Origin: an uncultured bacterium
GTDB lineage: Bacteria > Patescibacteriota > Minisyncoccia > Phycocordibacterales > PALSA-1337
DNA: 14,799 nucleotides
Direction of reading: 5' to 3'
Assembly: GCA_903868845.1 (NCBI GenBank)
Contig: CAIPWS010000041.1
Coordinates: 1-14,799 of the forward strand
The notes below the pieces were generated by a model. It did no database searches. It saw only the letters and a list, made by a program, of their open reading frames with translations, and was not told the origin of the DNA. A program made the position numbers and the translations under genes. Positions 1 through 5,505 of the stretch are shown one piece after another (the first letter of the stretch is position 1; every line of letters begins with the position of its first letter).

Positions 1-20
1 ATAATATGACCACCTATAAA

Positions 21-29
21 AGTATACCA
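21..29 (-). promoter_or_regulatory. Possible extended -10 promoter for a gene leaving the left edge
   Basis: On the minus strand TGG-TATACT (29 to 21) is followed seven bases later by a GTG codon at 13-11 that stays open to the window edge. This is the spacing seen at the better-supported leaderless starts in this window. No -35 is visible, and only four codons lie inside the window, so the gene itself cannot be judged. Confidence 0.25.
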
Positions 30-71
30 TAGCAACTCGCCTCTTGGTGCATGATGAACATGTAAAAGGTT

Positions 72-100
72 TTGATTTTCTACTCCAAGTATGCTACATT
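72..100 (+). promoter_or_regulatory. Promoter for tRNA-Asn
   Basis: TTGATT (72-77), a 17-base spacer and TACATT (95-100) with an extended TGC immediately upstream form a credible housekeeping promoter. Predicted transcription starts near 107, giving a pre-tRNA leader of about 110 nt. A second possible extended -10, TGT-TAGTTT, lies at 107-115 but lacks a spaced -35. Confidence 0.5.
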
Positions 101-106
101 TTCTAA

Positions 107-220
107 TGTTAGTTTTTTGAAAGCGCCGCTTGTGCGGCAAAATACATTCCTCGGTAGCTGTTTTGGTAGGTCGATAGCTCGACCAAGTTTATACCAAGAT
201 AAACATCGTGTGGAACACAT
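107..220 (+). other. 5' leader of the pre-tRNA with two hairpins and a tRNA-like fragment
   Basis: No open reading frame is evident. The stretch holds a GC-rich hairpin (GCCGC 125-129 / GCGGC 134-138), a second hairpin (GGTCGA 169-174 / TCGACC 179-184) and a copy of the first 12 bases of the tRNA at 148-159. Presumably it is removed by RNase P. The T-tract needed for a terminator is missing after either hairpin. Confidence 0.4.
145..159 (+). repeat. 15-bp direct repeat of the tRNA 5' end (second copy at 218-232)
   Basis: CATTCCTCGGTAGCT occurs at 145-159 and again at 218-232, where it forms the last three leader bases plus the 5' acceptor strand and the start of the D arm. Beyond the repeat the upstream copy does not fold as a tRNA, so it is a fragment, not a second gene. 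Its TCCTCGG (148-154) could compete with the true 5' acceptor strand for the 3' acceptor strand at 843-849. Confidence 0.6.
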
Positions 221-265
221 TCCTCGGTAGCTCAGCTGGTAGAGCAGCTCGCTGTGGACGCAATT

Positions 266-274
266 TGGTATAAT
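266..274 (+). promoter_or_regulatory. Extended -10 promoter inside the intron, for the HNH gene
   Basis: TGG-TATAAT (266-274) is a perfect extended -10. Six bases separate it from ATG 281, so the transcript would start at or next to the start codon. No -35 can be read in the tRNA exon upstream. This would let the endonuclease be made independently of the precursor tRNA. Confidence 0.55.
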
Positions 275-280
275 AATATT

Positions 281-595
281 ATGCCAAATAAACGAACCTA
301 TGCCGACCGCAAGTTATATTTACGAGACGCTGTATCAAAACGTAGAAAACGTCTACGTATTATGGCACGCGAGTATAAAGGCGGTAAATGCATGATTTGT
401 GGTTATGATCGCTGTCTGGAAGCACTTGATTTTCATCATATCGATCCCAAGAAAAAAGATTTTGGTTCATCTGAAAAAGGTATGACAAGATCATGGGAGA
501 AGATAAAGAATGAAGTCGATAAGTGTGTCTTGATTTGCGCAAATTGTCACAGAGAAGTACATGCTGGCATACAGCAGCTTCCTAGAGTAATCTAG
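281..595 (+). CDS. Intron-encoded HNH homing endonuclease
   Basis: A 104-residue protein of the HNH (beta-beta-alpha-metal) nuclease family, the usual mobility factor of group I introns. It would cut intronless tRNA-Asn alleles so that repair copies the intron. Visible motifs are a basic N-terminus (K18-R30), a zinc knuckle pair C37-x2-C40 and C86-x2-C89, the catalytic L-D-F-H52-H53 segment, and C86-A-N88-C89-H90 followed by H94. The ATG at 281 is preferred because TATAAT lies six bases upstream. The longer GTG start at 254 would begin inside the 5' exon of the tRNA. There is no Shine-Dalgarno sequence. The last nine codons overlap the P1 3' strand and the P2 hairpin of the intron, so coding and ribozyme constraints coincide there. 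The family is clear; activity and target site are inferred. Confidence 0.88.
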   Translation: MPNKRTYADRKLYLRDAVSKRRKRLRIMAREYKGGKCMICGYDRCLEALDFHHIDPKKKDFGSSEKGMTRSWEKIKNEVDKCVLICANCHREVHAGIQQLPRVI

Positions 596-853
596 GTCGA
601 AAACAAGGTGAATTGCTGGAAACCCTTATCCAATAGCTTCATAGCATTGGTGGGCAATCAGCAGCCAAGCGTCGCATTTGCGATGAAGGTTCAGAGACTA
701 TCCTTTTATGGAGTAGTCCATGGAGTAATTTGTACTTCGTGGCCGAAGCGCCTTGCACCCATTTGGGTGATGATATAGTCCGCCCCTTATAAAAATAAAT
801 AAGGATAACGCGTAACGAGTTGGTCGTAGGTTCGAATCCTACCCGAGGAGCAT

Positions 854-882
854 TTGACAAACTTATCGAAAGGTTAGATACT
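854..882 (+). promoter_or_regulatory. Weak promoter-like sequence downstream of the tRNA
   Basis: TTGACA (854-859), 17 bases and GATACT (877-882, 4 of 6 matches to the -10 consensus) lie just after the tRNA. Any transcript would meet the terminator at 983-1017 after about 120 nt, so it could serve a short RNA or be accidental. The stretch 851-982 holds no other gene that I can see. Confidence 0.25.
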
Positions 883-926
883 TTAACTATGATACTCAAG
901 AAAACAAGTTGGCAAAGCAAACTATT

Positions 927-949
927 TCACTGCGGGTGGAGTGGTTTTT
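927..949 (+). terminator. Weak candidate terminator after tRNA-Asn
   Basis: TCACT (927-931) pairs with AGTGG (940-944) around an 8-nt loop and is followed by TTTTT (945-949). The stem is only five pairs including a G-U, so it may do little next to the stronger hairpin at 983. Confidence 0.3.
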
Positions 950-982
950 AATTGATTTTTTTTAGTCAATATTCAACATTTT

Positions 983-1017
983 AAACACACTTCTACCCGG
1001 GAGTGTGTTTTTGTTTT
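983..1017 (+). terminator. Rho-independent terminator of the tRNA unit
   Basis: AAACACACT (983-991) pairs with AGTGTGTTT (1002-1010), extended inward by T-G and C-G pairs, around a CCCG loop and followed by T-rich TTTTTGTTTT. It separates the tRNA transcript from the deacylase gene, whose start lies 21 bases further on. Confidence 0.75.
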
Positions 1018-1025
1018 ACTAGACT

Positions 1026-1031
1026 TAAAAT
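1026..1031 (+). promoter_or_regulatory. -10 box of the deacylase gene (leaderless type)
   Basis: TAAAAT (1026-1031, 5 of 6 consensus matches) ends seven bases before ATG 1039. No TG extension and no -35 are visible, so support comes mainly from the repeated spacing seen at 281, 2821, 8607, 8645 and 9713. Confidence 0.4.
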
Positions 1032-1038
1032 CAAAAAG

Positions 1039-2007
1039 ATGAAATTAAAAATATCAAAAAATGATCTACGCAATGAATTTAATACTCTTCAGAATAGTAG
1101 GTTCATGGGGGTAAAGGGTGTCTTACAAATTGACTCTGGCAAATCTGGTCCAGTTTTCGGCATAACTGTGTGTACACACGGAAATGAGCTGGCGGGCTTG
1201 GCAACAGTCCATTATCTGATAAATATATATAAGATTAAAAAGAAATTAATGAATGGATCATTGATCATTGCTGTGAATAATCTTCGTGCATGTAAAAGAG
1301 CTTTGGACGCGAAAAATGAAGTTGGTAGATTGAAATCTCGCTACATCGATATGAACATGAATAGATTACCTGAAAGAATGGTAAACGTTAACAATAAAAA
1401 CCAATATGAGATTCGTCGAGCTAAATCGCTTATGCCGATATGGAAAATGTTTGACATTGCAATAGACATACATAGTACGATTCAGGATAACCAACCAATG
1501 GTGATTGCTCGCACCAATCTCAACTACGGGTTAATCAAAGATTTTCCAATTGATATATTAATCACAAATATTGATAAAGTTCAGTGTGGCATTCCGCCCG
1601 CATTTGGATTTTACGGTGTTAACAAAAACATACAAACTATTGGAATCGAGGCTGGTCAGCACGACAGTAAAAAGTCTCACGAGACAGCTATAAAGTGTGT
1701 ACTTTCAATGCTGAAAAAGAAAGGGATGATTGCTAGCAAACAATCAGGATTGAAGTATAAAATATTTAGAGAATATCGAATATTCGATTCAGTAGTTTTC
1801 GCCAACAGAAATAGTCGTTTGTCTCGAGTACTAAGAGACTTCGAAACCGTAAGAAAGGGCGAGCTGTTGGCTATCGCTGATAACAAGAACATATACGCAC
1901 CTTCTGATTGCTGCATAATGATGGCTCCAAAAGGTATAAAACCGGTCAAGATACATGAAGAAGTTATATTCTTGTCCATGCCGATGATTAAAAGAATAAT
2001 AAAATAA
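1039..2007 (+). CDS. Succinylglutamate desuccinylase/aspartoacylase-family zinc deacylase
   Basis: A 322-residue protein of the AstE/AspA branch of the M14-like zinc hydrolases, which release an acyl group from an N-acylated amino acid. Key positions are T46-H47-G-N-E50 (zinc ligands His and Glu), D104-M-N-M-N108-R109 (substrate-binding DxNR-type motif), D143-I-H145-S-T (third zinc ligand) and E204-A-G-Q-H (catalytic Glu region). The C-terminal 80 residues form the usual small beta domain. Length is normal for the family. A GTG at 1003 would extend the frame into the terminator hairpin, so ATG 1039 is chosen. There is no Shine-Dalgarno sequence. The racemase gene follows after 3 bases, so the two are probably co-transcribed and may act on the same amino acid. 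The exact substrate cannot be read from the sequence. Confidence 0.82.
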   Translation: MKLKISKNDLRNEFNTLQNSRFMGVKGVLQIDSGKSGPVFGITVCTHGNELAGLATVHYLINIYKIKKKLMNGSLIIAVNNLRACKRALDAKNEVGRLKSRYIDMNMNRLPERMVNVNNKNQYEIRRAKSLMPIWKMFDIAIDIHSTIQDNQPMVIARTNLNYGLIKDFPIDILITNIDKVQCGIPPAFGFYGVNKNIQTIGIEAGQHDSKKSHETAIKCVLSMLKKKGMIASKQSGLKYKIFREYRIFDSVVFANRNSRLSRVLRDFETVRKGELLAIADNKNIYAPSDCCIMMAPKGIKPVKIHEEVIFLSMPMIKRIIK

Positions 2008-2010
2008 ATT

Positions 2011-2700
2011 ATGAAAAAAGTAGGAATTATTGGAGGATTAGGCCCAGAGACAACATCAGAATTTTATCTGGATATTGTCTTCACTTGTCAGAAATTAGAG
2101 AGGACTGCCAGGCCATCAGTCATCATATCGAGTGTTCCATTGCCATATAAAATTGAAGAAGACGCGATAGTAAAAAACTTAGGAATTGAAAGGTGTCTAC
2201 CATTCCTGATTCAAGAGGCCGGGAGGCTAGAAAATGCAGGGGCAGATTTCATTGTAATGCCCTGTAATTCATTACATATCTTCATTGAAGAAATAAGGAA
2301 ATCTGTCTCCATACCAGTGCTAAGTATCGTAGAGGAAACAGTCAAATTCTTGAAAAACAATGACATGAGGACGGTCGGCATAGTCTCTACATCTGCAACA
2401 ATCAAAAATATGCTCTACGAAGATGCATTCAAAAAAAATATAATTAAGTATGTAGCCCCAAATGCGCTACAGCAGATGAAAATGGGTAAATTTATCCACA
2501 ACTTAGTCAATGGACGACAGAATAACAAGGATCGTGAAGAATTAATTGGCATAATAGATGACCTCCGTAGTAGAAAAGTCGATTGTGTAGTTCTGGCGTG
2601 CACTGATTTGCAGCTCCTCTTACCGCAACACAAGGATGTAAGGATATTCGATACTATGAAGATATTTGCCGATGCGACAATCAACAAAATGCTCAAGTAG
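2011..2700 (+). CDS. Aspartate/glutamate racemase family protein
   Basis: A 229-residue cofactor-independent racemase. The fold's two catalytic cysteines are visible: C85 in V-M-P-C-N-S-L-H and C197 in L-A-C-T-D-L. The N-terminus K3-V-G-I-I-G-G-L-G-P-E-T is characteristic of the aspartate racemase subgroup, with a Thr-rich substrate loop. Length agrees with the family (about 230). The second motif is ACTDL where many relatives have GCTE, a mild deviation. The start codon follows the deacylase stop by 3 bases with no ribosome binding site, so translation may be coupled. Likely role: interconversion of L- and D-Asp or Glu, possibly for cell-wall precursors or for amino acids freed by the neighbouring deacylase. 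The pairing is an inference. Confidence 0.82.
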   Translation: MKKVGIIGGLGPETTSEFYLDIVFTCQKLERTARPSVIISSVPLPYKIEEDAIVKNLGIERCLPFLIQEAGRLENAGADFIVMPCNSLHIFIEEIRKSVSIPVLSIVEETVKFLKNNDMRTVGIVSTSATIKNMLYEDAFKKNIIKYVAPNALQQMKMGKFIHNLVNGRQNNKDREELIGIIDDLRSRKVDCVVLACTDLQLLLPQHKDVRIFDTMKIFADATINKMLK

Positions 2701-2804
2701 TCTGTCGAGATGGTGTTAGTAAATATGTCAGTCTAGGCGACACGGAAATAGCCGGTTGTTCGACGGGTTTTCCATTTGAAATCATATCTATGACAATAAA
2801 TTAT

Positions 2805-2813
2805 TGCTATAAT
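2805..2813 (+). promoter_or_regulatory. Extended -10 promoter of the DoxX-like gene
   Basis: TGC-TATAAT (2805-2813) matches the extended -10 consensus perfectly and ends seven bases before ATG 2821, implying a leaderless mRNA. No correctly spaced -35 is seen. The rest of 2701-2804 carries no gene. A weak CCG/CGG stem with GGGTTTT (about 2752-2770) may be a poor terminator for the racemase unit. Confidence 0.6.
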
Positions 2814-2820
2814 AACCCGC

Positions 2821-3192
2821 ATGACAACACTATTTCCTTCATTGCTCGCATTCCCTGGTATCGCCTCACTTATTCTACGCATAGTGAGCGGTGTTACTCT
2901 TGCCTATTTCAGTTACAACAAAATACGCGGGCAAGGTCAGAGTTCTGGAAGTAATAGCAAGACTTACGGCAAAGCAGAGATGCTTATAGCCGTTCTTCTC
3001 ATCATCGGTTTGTATACTCAGACAGTTGCTCTGTTAAATGCAATTATCCTGGTCATAAAGATCGTCATAAAAGCAAAGGAAGGAAAACTTCTCAGCGACG
3101 GTATAAATTACTATATTCTCCTCCTTGCTATAGTCACCTCACTCCTTTTCATAAATCCTATGTTTATGTCTGTTGATGGATTGATACACTAG
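2821..3192 (+). CDS. DoxX-like small integral membrane protein
   Basis: A 123-residue protein with about four hydrophobic segments (roughly 12-30, 51-69, 68-88 and 97-116). A polar glycine/serine loop (36-48) follows the first, and a short basic loop (K81-K89) lies between the last two. The pattern and the N-terminal L-I-L-R-I-V-S-G-V-T-L-A-Y-F segment resemble the DoxX/DoxD-like family, found in many small genomes with mostly unknown roles. ATG 2821 is supported by TATAAT seven bases upstream. It stands alone in its transcription unit and converges with the nucleoside hydrolase gene, whose stop lies 28 bases away. Confidence 0.6.
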   Translation: MTTLFPSLLAFPGIASLILRIVSGVTLAYFSYNKIRGQGQSSGSNSKTYGKAEMLIAVLLIIGLYTQTVALLNAIILVIKIVIKAKEGKLLSDGINYYILLLAIVTSLLFINPMFMSVDGLIH

Positions 3193-3220
3193 TATTCGAT
3201 TTCATAAGCGAAAACCCGTC

Positions 3221-4162
3221 TCACGATAGTGATTTTCTGTCTCCTAAGATACTAAGCATGTCATCAATAAATGACTTCGCATCGATCTTGGTTACAACAT
3301 CTACATTCGACTCATGGTCTGACCATATTCTCCTATCAGCCACAGTCATACCGCGTGTCAATTCTCCAATAGTTTCAACTTTCACATCCATCTGTTCTAT
3401 CTCGTAAGCTGCCGGATTTATAAGATAATAAGCAGCCAAAGGATCATACATAAGTGCACCACTAACCTTTTCTCCAGCAGATATACCGGCGATGTATTTC
3501 TCCATCATTTTTGATAATGGCTCATACAGCTTCGAACCTTTCAATCTTTCAAAATCTGTCATTTGCAAAATAATATCATTGCATACATCCAGTGGTACCA
3601 TGACTTTTTTCACAGGTGAACTAAATACTATATCAGCCGCTTCAGGATCAACAAAAATATTGAACTCTGCTACACGATTCTTATTACCAGGAACTGTTAT
3701 GGCCCCACCCATAATAATCAGCTGTTTGATAAGTCTAGGCAACTCAGGATCAGATATAAATGCGCGAGCAATATTTGTCTCTGGACCTATCACGACAATA
3801 CTAACTTCCCCAGGATTTTCACGAACTATCGAGATAATTTTACTTATCGCTTGATCACTAATATTTTCCTGTACTTTTATACATGCTCCATCAAGACCTG
3901 AGTCACCGTGAACGACAGCCTTAATCAGCTCCCTTTTCAAGGGTTTTTCTGAACCAGAATACAGCGGAGTCTTCGAACCAATAAGATCAAGGATGTATCT
4001 AGCATTATTTGTAACATTTTGAATATTGCTATTGCCTGCAACTGTCGTAATAGCTTTGATATCGAACATTTTAGACTTTTCCAATAACAATATCGCCAAA
4101 GCATCGTCATGACCTGGGTCTGTATCTATGATAATTGGACAATTTTGTATAATTTTTTTCAT
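3221..4162 (-). CDS. Inosine/uridine-preferring nucleoside hydrolase
   Basis: A 313-residue enzyme that splits ribonucleosides into base and ribose. The calcium/ribose-binding signature is D13-T-D15-P-G-H-D19-D20-A-L-A. The conserved E166-F-N168 and D172-P-E-A-A block binds substrate, and D240 in Y-D-P-L-A-A-Y completes the metal site. Length is typical of the family (about 310). The position before D240 is Tyr where many members have His, which may affect base preference. ATG 4162 is 12 bases after the HAD gene stop, so both sit in one minus-strand unit under the attenuator at 4841-4945. Together they would dephosphorylate a nucleotide and then hydrolyse the nucleoside. That pathway is inferred from context. 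Confidence 0.88.
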   Translation of the reverse strand: MKKIIQNCPIIIDTDPGHDDALAILLLEKSKMFDIKAITTVAGNSNIQNVTNNARYILDLIGSKTPLYSGSEKPLKRELIKAVVHGDSGLDGACIKVQENISDQAISKIISIVRENPGEVSIVVIGPETNIARAFISDPELPRLIKQLIIMGGAITVPGNKNRVAEFNIFVDPEAADIVFSSPVKKVMVPLDVCNDIILQMTDFERLKGSKLYEPLSKMMEKYIAGISAGEKVSGALMYDPLAAYYLINPAAYEIEQMDVKVETIGELTRGMTVADRRIWSDHESNVDVVTKIDAKSFIDDMLSILGDRKSLS

Positions 4163-4174
4163 GTAATTTTGTGA

Positions 4175-4822
4175 TTAATTTATATAATTTATCAAGTCGT
4201 CAACTGTCTTAGACGTAGGAAACAAATTGTGTTTTTCTTCATTTATATACAATACTTGCATACCACATTCATGTGCTGGAGAAATATCAGTTAATATCGA
4301 ATCTCCTACCATCATTATTTCATCGGGTTTAAGATTGTGTTGCGAAATAATTTTTTTGTACACGTCTTTTCTTCCTCCTTTGGGCATTTTCATTCCAAAT
4401 TCCCAACCAATGAAAATATTGAATACCTCACGATCTATGCCAGCTGCTTTCAATATTTTGTAAGCCTGAACTGTTGGTCCGTCAGTAACAACCCCTAGTA
4501 CATATCCAGCTTTTTTCAAATCCGTAAGAATATTCGAAACTTTTGTATTTGGCACAATATGTTCAAATGGATCTAGTGAGCAAATAGCCCTATTCCACAT
4601 AGACATATTTTCATCAAACACTTCGAACGCCTTCTCACCTCTACCATCAAACTTCAATCTAAACTCATTGGCAATCATCTGACCTTGTTCCATGGATATA
4701 CCCATAATTTCACTTATAGTCTTCTCCAATAAAGGTCCATATTGCCTATAGTATTTACGTGCACTTTCACCAAACACTAGAGTATTGTCTATATCAAATA
4801 ATATTAGTTTAAGTTTTTTCAT
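4175..4822 (-). CDS. HAD-superfamily hydrolase (phosphatase)
   Basis: A 215-residue haloacid dehalogenase-type phosphatase. Motif I is F9-D10-I-D12-N-T14-L with D10 as nucleophile and D12 as acid/base. Motif II is V-V-T113-D-G, motif III is a lysine in K145-M-P-K148-G, and motif IV is V-G173-D174-S-I-L-T-D179. A helical cap occupies residues 17 to about 90. The layout fits the pyrophosphatase/5'-nucleotidase-like subgroup, and a nucleoside hydrolase gene follows 12 bases downstream, so a nucleotide substrate is a reasonable guess. ATG 4822 has no Shine-Dalgarno sequence and no good -10 directly upstream. Transcription most likely comes from the promoter at 5022-4994 through the attenuator. 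Confidence 0.82.
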   Translation of the reverse strand: MKKLKLILFDIDNTLVFGESARKYYRQYGPLLEKTISEIMGISMEQGQMIANEFRLKFDGRGEKAFEVFDENMSMWNRAICSLDPFEHIVPNTKVSNILTDLKKAGYVLGVVTDGPTVQAYKILKAAGIDREVFNIFIGWEFGMKMPKGGRKDVYKKIISQHNLKPDEIMMVGDSILTDISPAHECGMQVLYINEEKHNLFPTSKTVDDLINYIN

Positions 4823-4840
4823 GATTTAATTTGATTAATT

Positions 4841-4945
4841 TGTAAACAAAAACACCCCGTAATAGTGAGGGGTGTTTTATCTCTTTAATACCTTAATTAG
4901 TTAGTTTGAGACACGCCAATGAAACCCCTCACCTATGAGATGGTT
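4841..4945 (-). promoter_or_regulatory. Ribosome-mediated attenuator (1:2, 2:3 and 3:4 hairpins)
   Basis: In the minus-strand RNA four segments can pair in competing ways. Segment 1 (AACC..CTCA, 4945-4936) pairs with segment 2 (TGAG.GGTT, 4931-4923). Segment 2, as GTGAGGGGT (4932-4924), is perfectly complementary over 9 bases to ACCCCTCAC (4873-4865), forming an antiterminator. The terminator itself is AAAACACCCC (4878-4869) with GGGGTGTTTT (4858-4849), 10 bp, followed by a T-rich run. The antiterminator removes five bases of the terminator's 5' arm. Segments 1 and 2 lie inside the leader peptide frame, just after a Trp-His-His codon run. Expected behaviour: a ribosome stalled at those codons hides segment 1, freeing segment 2 to block termination. 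On the other strand the hairpin is also T-rich but terminates nothing obvious. Confidence 0.72.
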
Positions 4946-4984
4946 ATGATGCCAAGCATTTAGTATGTTCGCTGTCTTTTTCAT
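4901..4984 (-). CDS. Leader peptide of the attenuator, 27 residues, His/Trp-rich
   Basis: A short frame starts MKKTANILN, then has W11-H12-H13-N14-H15, and later H22-W23, ending at TAA 4903-4901. Four His and two Trp in 27 codons are far above expectation, and the W-H-H run lies immediately before segment 1 of the downstream hairpin set. The ATG is nine bases after a -10 box, so the mRNA would begin about 3 nt before it. I do not recognise the sequence as a named leader peptide. The design resembles the trp and his leaders of enterobacteria, but the downstream genes are a phosphatase and a nucleoside hydrolase, not biosynthetic enzymes. Whether His or Trp is sensed cannot be decided here. Confidence 0.65.
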   Translation of the reverse strand: MKKTANILNAWHHNHLIGEGFHWRVSN

Positions 4985-4993
4985 TGTTCAATA

Positions 4994-5022
4994 AGCATAG
5001 CAAACACAAAATATTTGGTCAA
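4994..5022 (-). promoter_or_regulatory. Promoter of the leader peptide/HAD/nucleoside hydrolase unit
   Basis: On the minus strand TTGACC (5022-5017), a 17-base spacer and TATGCT (4999-4994) with TGC directly upstream form a good promoter. The predicted start is near 4987, three bases before the leader peptide ATG. It lies back to back with the promoter region of the 5109 gene. Confidence 0.6.
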
Positions 5023-5031
5023 GAACTGTAT

Positions 5032-5060
5032 TTGACACATACTATAATAATGTGTTAATT
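5032..5060 (+). promoter_or_regulatory. Promoter/operator region of the 5109 gene
   Basis: TTGACA (5032-5037) is followed after 17 bases by TTAATT (5055-5060), while a consensus TATAAT sits at 5043-5048 without a good -35, so the true promoter is uncertain. The region is also an inverted repeat, TTGACACAT (5032-5040) and ATGTGTTAA (5050-5058), with one mismatched pair. That geometry suits a dimeric repressor covering the -10. The leader to the start codon would be roughly 45-55 nt. Confidence 0.45.
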
Positions 5061-5108
5061 TCTAATCAGTCCGAACCTAACCAAATCTGAGTACAAGGAG
5101 ACCAACAA

Positions 5109-5498
5109 TTGAACACACCCGAACAAGAAGACGAACTGCAACGTGCGCAAAGACTCAGCCTGTTCTTTGTACCCATCGTAGCGACAACCATGGTGTTGGC
5201 AGCGCTTGGTATAGGCGTTGATGGGAAAATTGCTCGTGGAATCGGCTACACCAACGCCGCATTCATGACCATCGTAATGATTTTGACCTGGGTAAGCCGG
5301 GTATGGAAAAACATCAAGATCATGGAATGTTCGCCATTGTGGGTTGCAATAACATTTACCACCCTGTCAGGATTGTCTCTCGGCGGAATGATCATTGCCA
5401 GGTTTCAGAAATCTGCAGAATGGGTGAATGCAATGATATGGGTAGTTGCGACCGTGGTGGTATTAATCTACCACCTTACCGAAGGAAAGAAAAAGTAA
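5109..5498 (+). CDS. Small membrane protein with four predicted transmembrane segments, function unknown
   Basis: A 129-residue protein with an acidic, hydrophilic start (EQEDELQRAQR) and hydrophobic segments at about 17-36, 46-63, 77-97 and 106-122, ending in a basic EGKKK tail. I do not recognise the family. The TTG start is well supported by AAGGAG at 5095-5100, eight bases upstream, the clearest Shine-Dalgarno in this half of the window. It is transcribed away from the HAD/nucleoside hydrolase unit and ends in a compound terminator. Codon use looks GC-richer than its neighbours, and the presence of a leader plus Shine-Dalgarno also sets it apart from the leaderless genes around it. Confidence 0.68.
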   Translation: MNTPEQEDELQRAQRLSLFFVPIVATTMVLAALGIGVDGKIARGIGYTNAAFMTIVMILTWVSRVWKNIKIMECSPLWVAITFTTLSGLSLGGMIIARFQKSAEWVNAMIWVVATVVVLIYHLTEGKKK

Positions 5499-5505
5499 CT
5501 TAACA

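Larger units (their letters stand above)
256..812 (+). ncRNA. Group I self-splicing intron in tRNA-Asn, 557 nt
   Basis: Core elements can be read directly. P4 is GCTG (615-618) with CAGC (659-662), followed by the GAAA junction. P5 is CCC (623-625) with GGG (652-654), capped by CCAAT/ATTGG (630-650). The typical GGGCAAT and AGCCAAGC strings are at 652-658 and 663-670. P7 is GACTAT (696-701) with ATAGTC (775-780), inside the family-typical CAGAGACTA. A P9 hairpin CCTTAT/ATAAGG spans 785-804, and the last intron base is G812. P1 is inferred from exon GCTGT (251-255) pairing with GCAGC (574-578), which gives the required U-G pair at the splice site and puts the whole HNH gene in the P1 loop. P2 is CCTAGA-GTAA-TCTAGG (581-596) with a GNRA loop. 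P3 is seen only as 4 bp and P10 looks weak. Inference: it splices autocatalytically, like the tRNA introns of cyanobacteria and proteobacteria. Confidence 0.88.
221..850 (+). tRNA. tRNA-Asn(GUU), interrupted by a group I intron
   Basis: Two exons, 221-255 and 813-850, join to a 73-nt tRNA. The acceptor stem is TCCTCGG (221-227) with CCGAGGA (843-849) and the discriminator is G850. The D stem is GCTC/GAGC (230-233, 242-245). The anticodon stem is GCTCG (247-251) with CGAGT (816-820), closed by one G-U pair. The variable loop has 5 nt, and the T arm is GTAGG-TTCGAAT-CCTAC (826-842). The spliced anticodon loop reads C-U-G-U-U-A-A, giving anticodon GUU, and the body resembles bacterial tRNA-Asn. 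CCA is not encoded (850-852 reads GCA), so a CCA-adding enzyme is needed. The intron lies between anticodon bases 35 and 36, so the gene cannot work without splicing. The split site is fixed by U255 at the 5' exon end and G812 at the intron end. Confidence 0.93.

Noticed and set aside
148..220. A second, complete tRNA gene upstream of tRNA-Asn
   Set aside because: Only the first 12 bases match. No D, anticodon or T arm can be folded from 160-220, and there is no matching 3' acceptor strand before 220.
254..280. GTG 254 as start of the HNH gene
   Set aside because: It lies inside the tRNA 5' exon and upstream of the TATAAT at 269-274; ATG 281 fits the promoter spacing.
4849..4878. The hairpin as a plain intergenic terminator for a plus-strand gene
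   Set aside because: No plus-strand gene ends nearby (the flanking HAD gene reads minus and the leader lies upstream on minus), and its 5' arm is complementary to the leader peptide region, which fits attenuation better.
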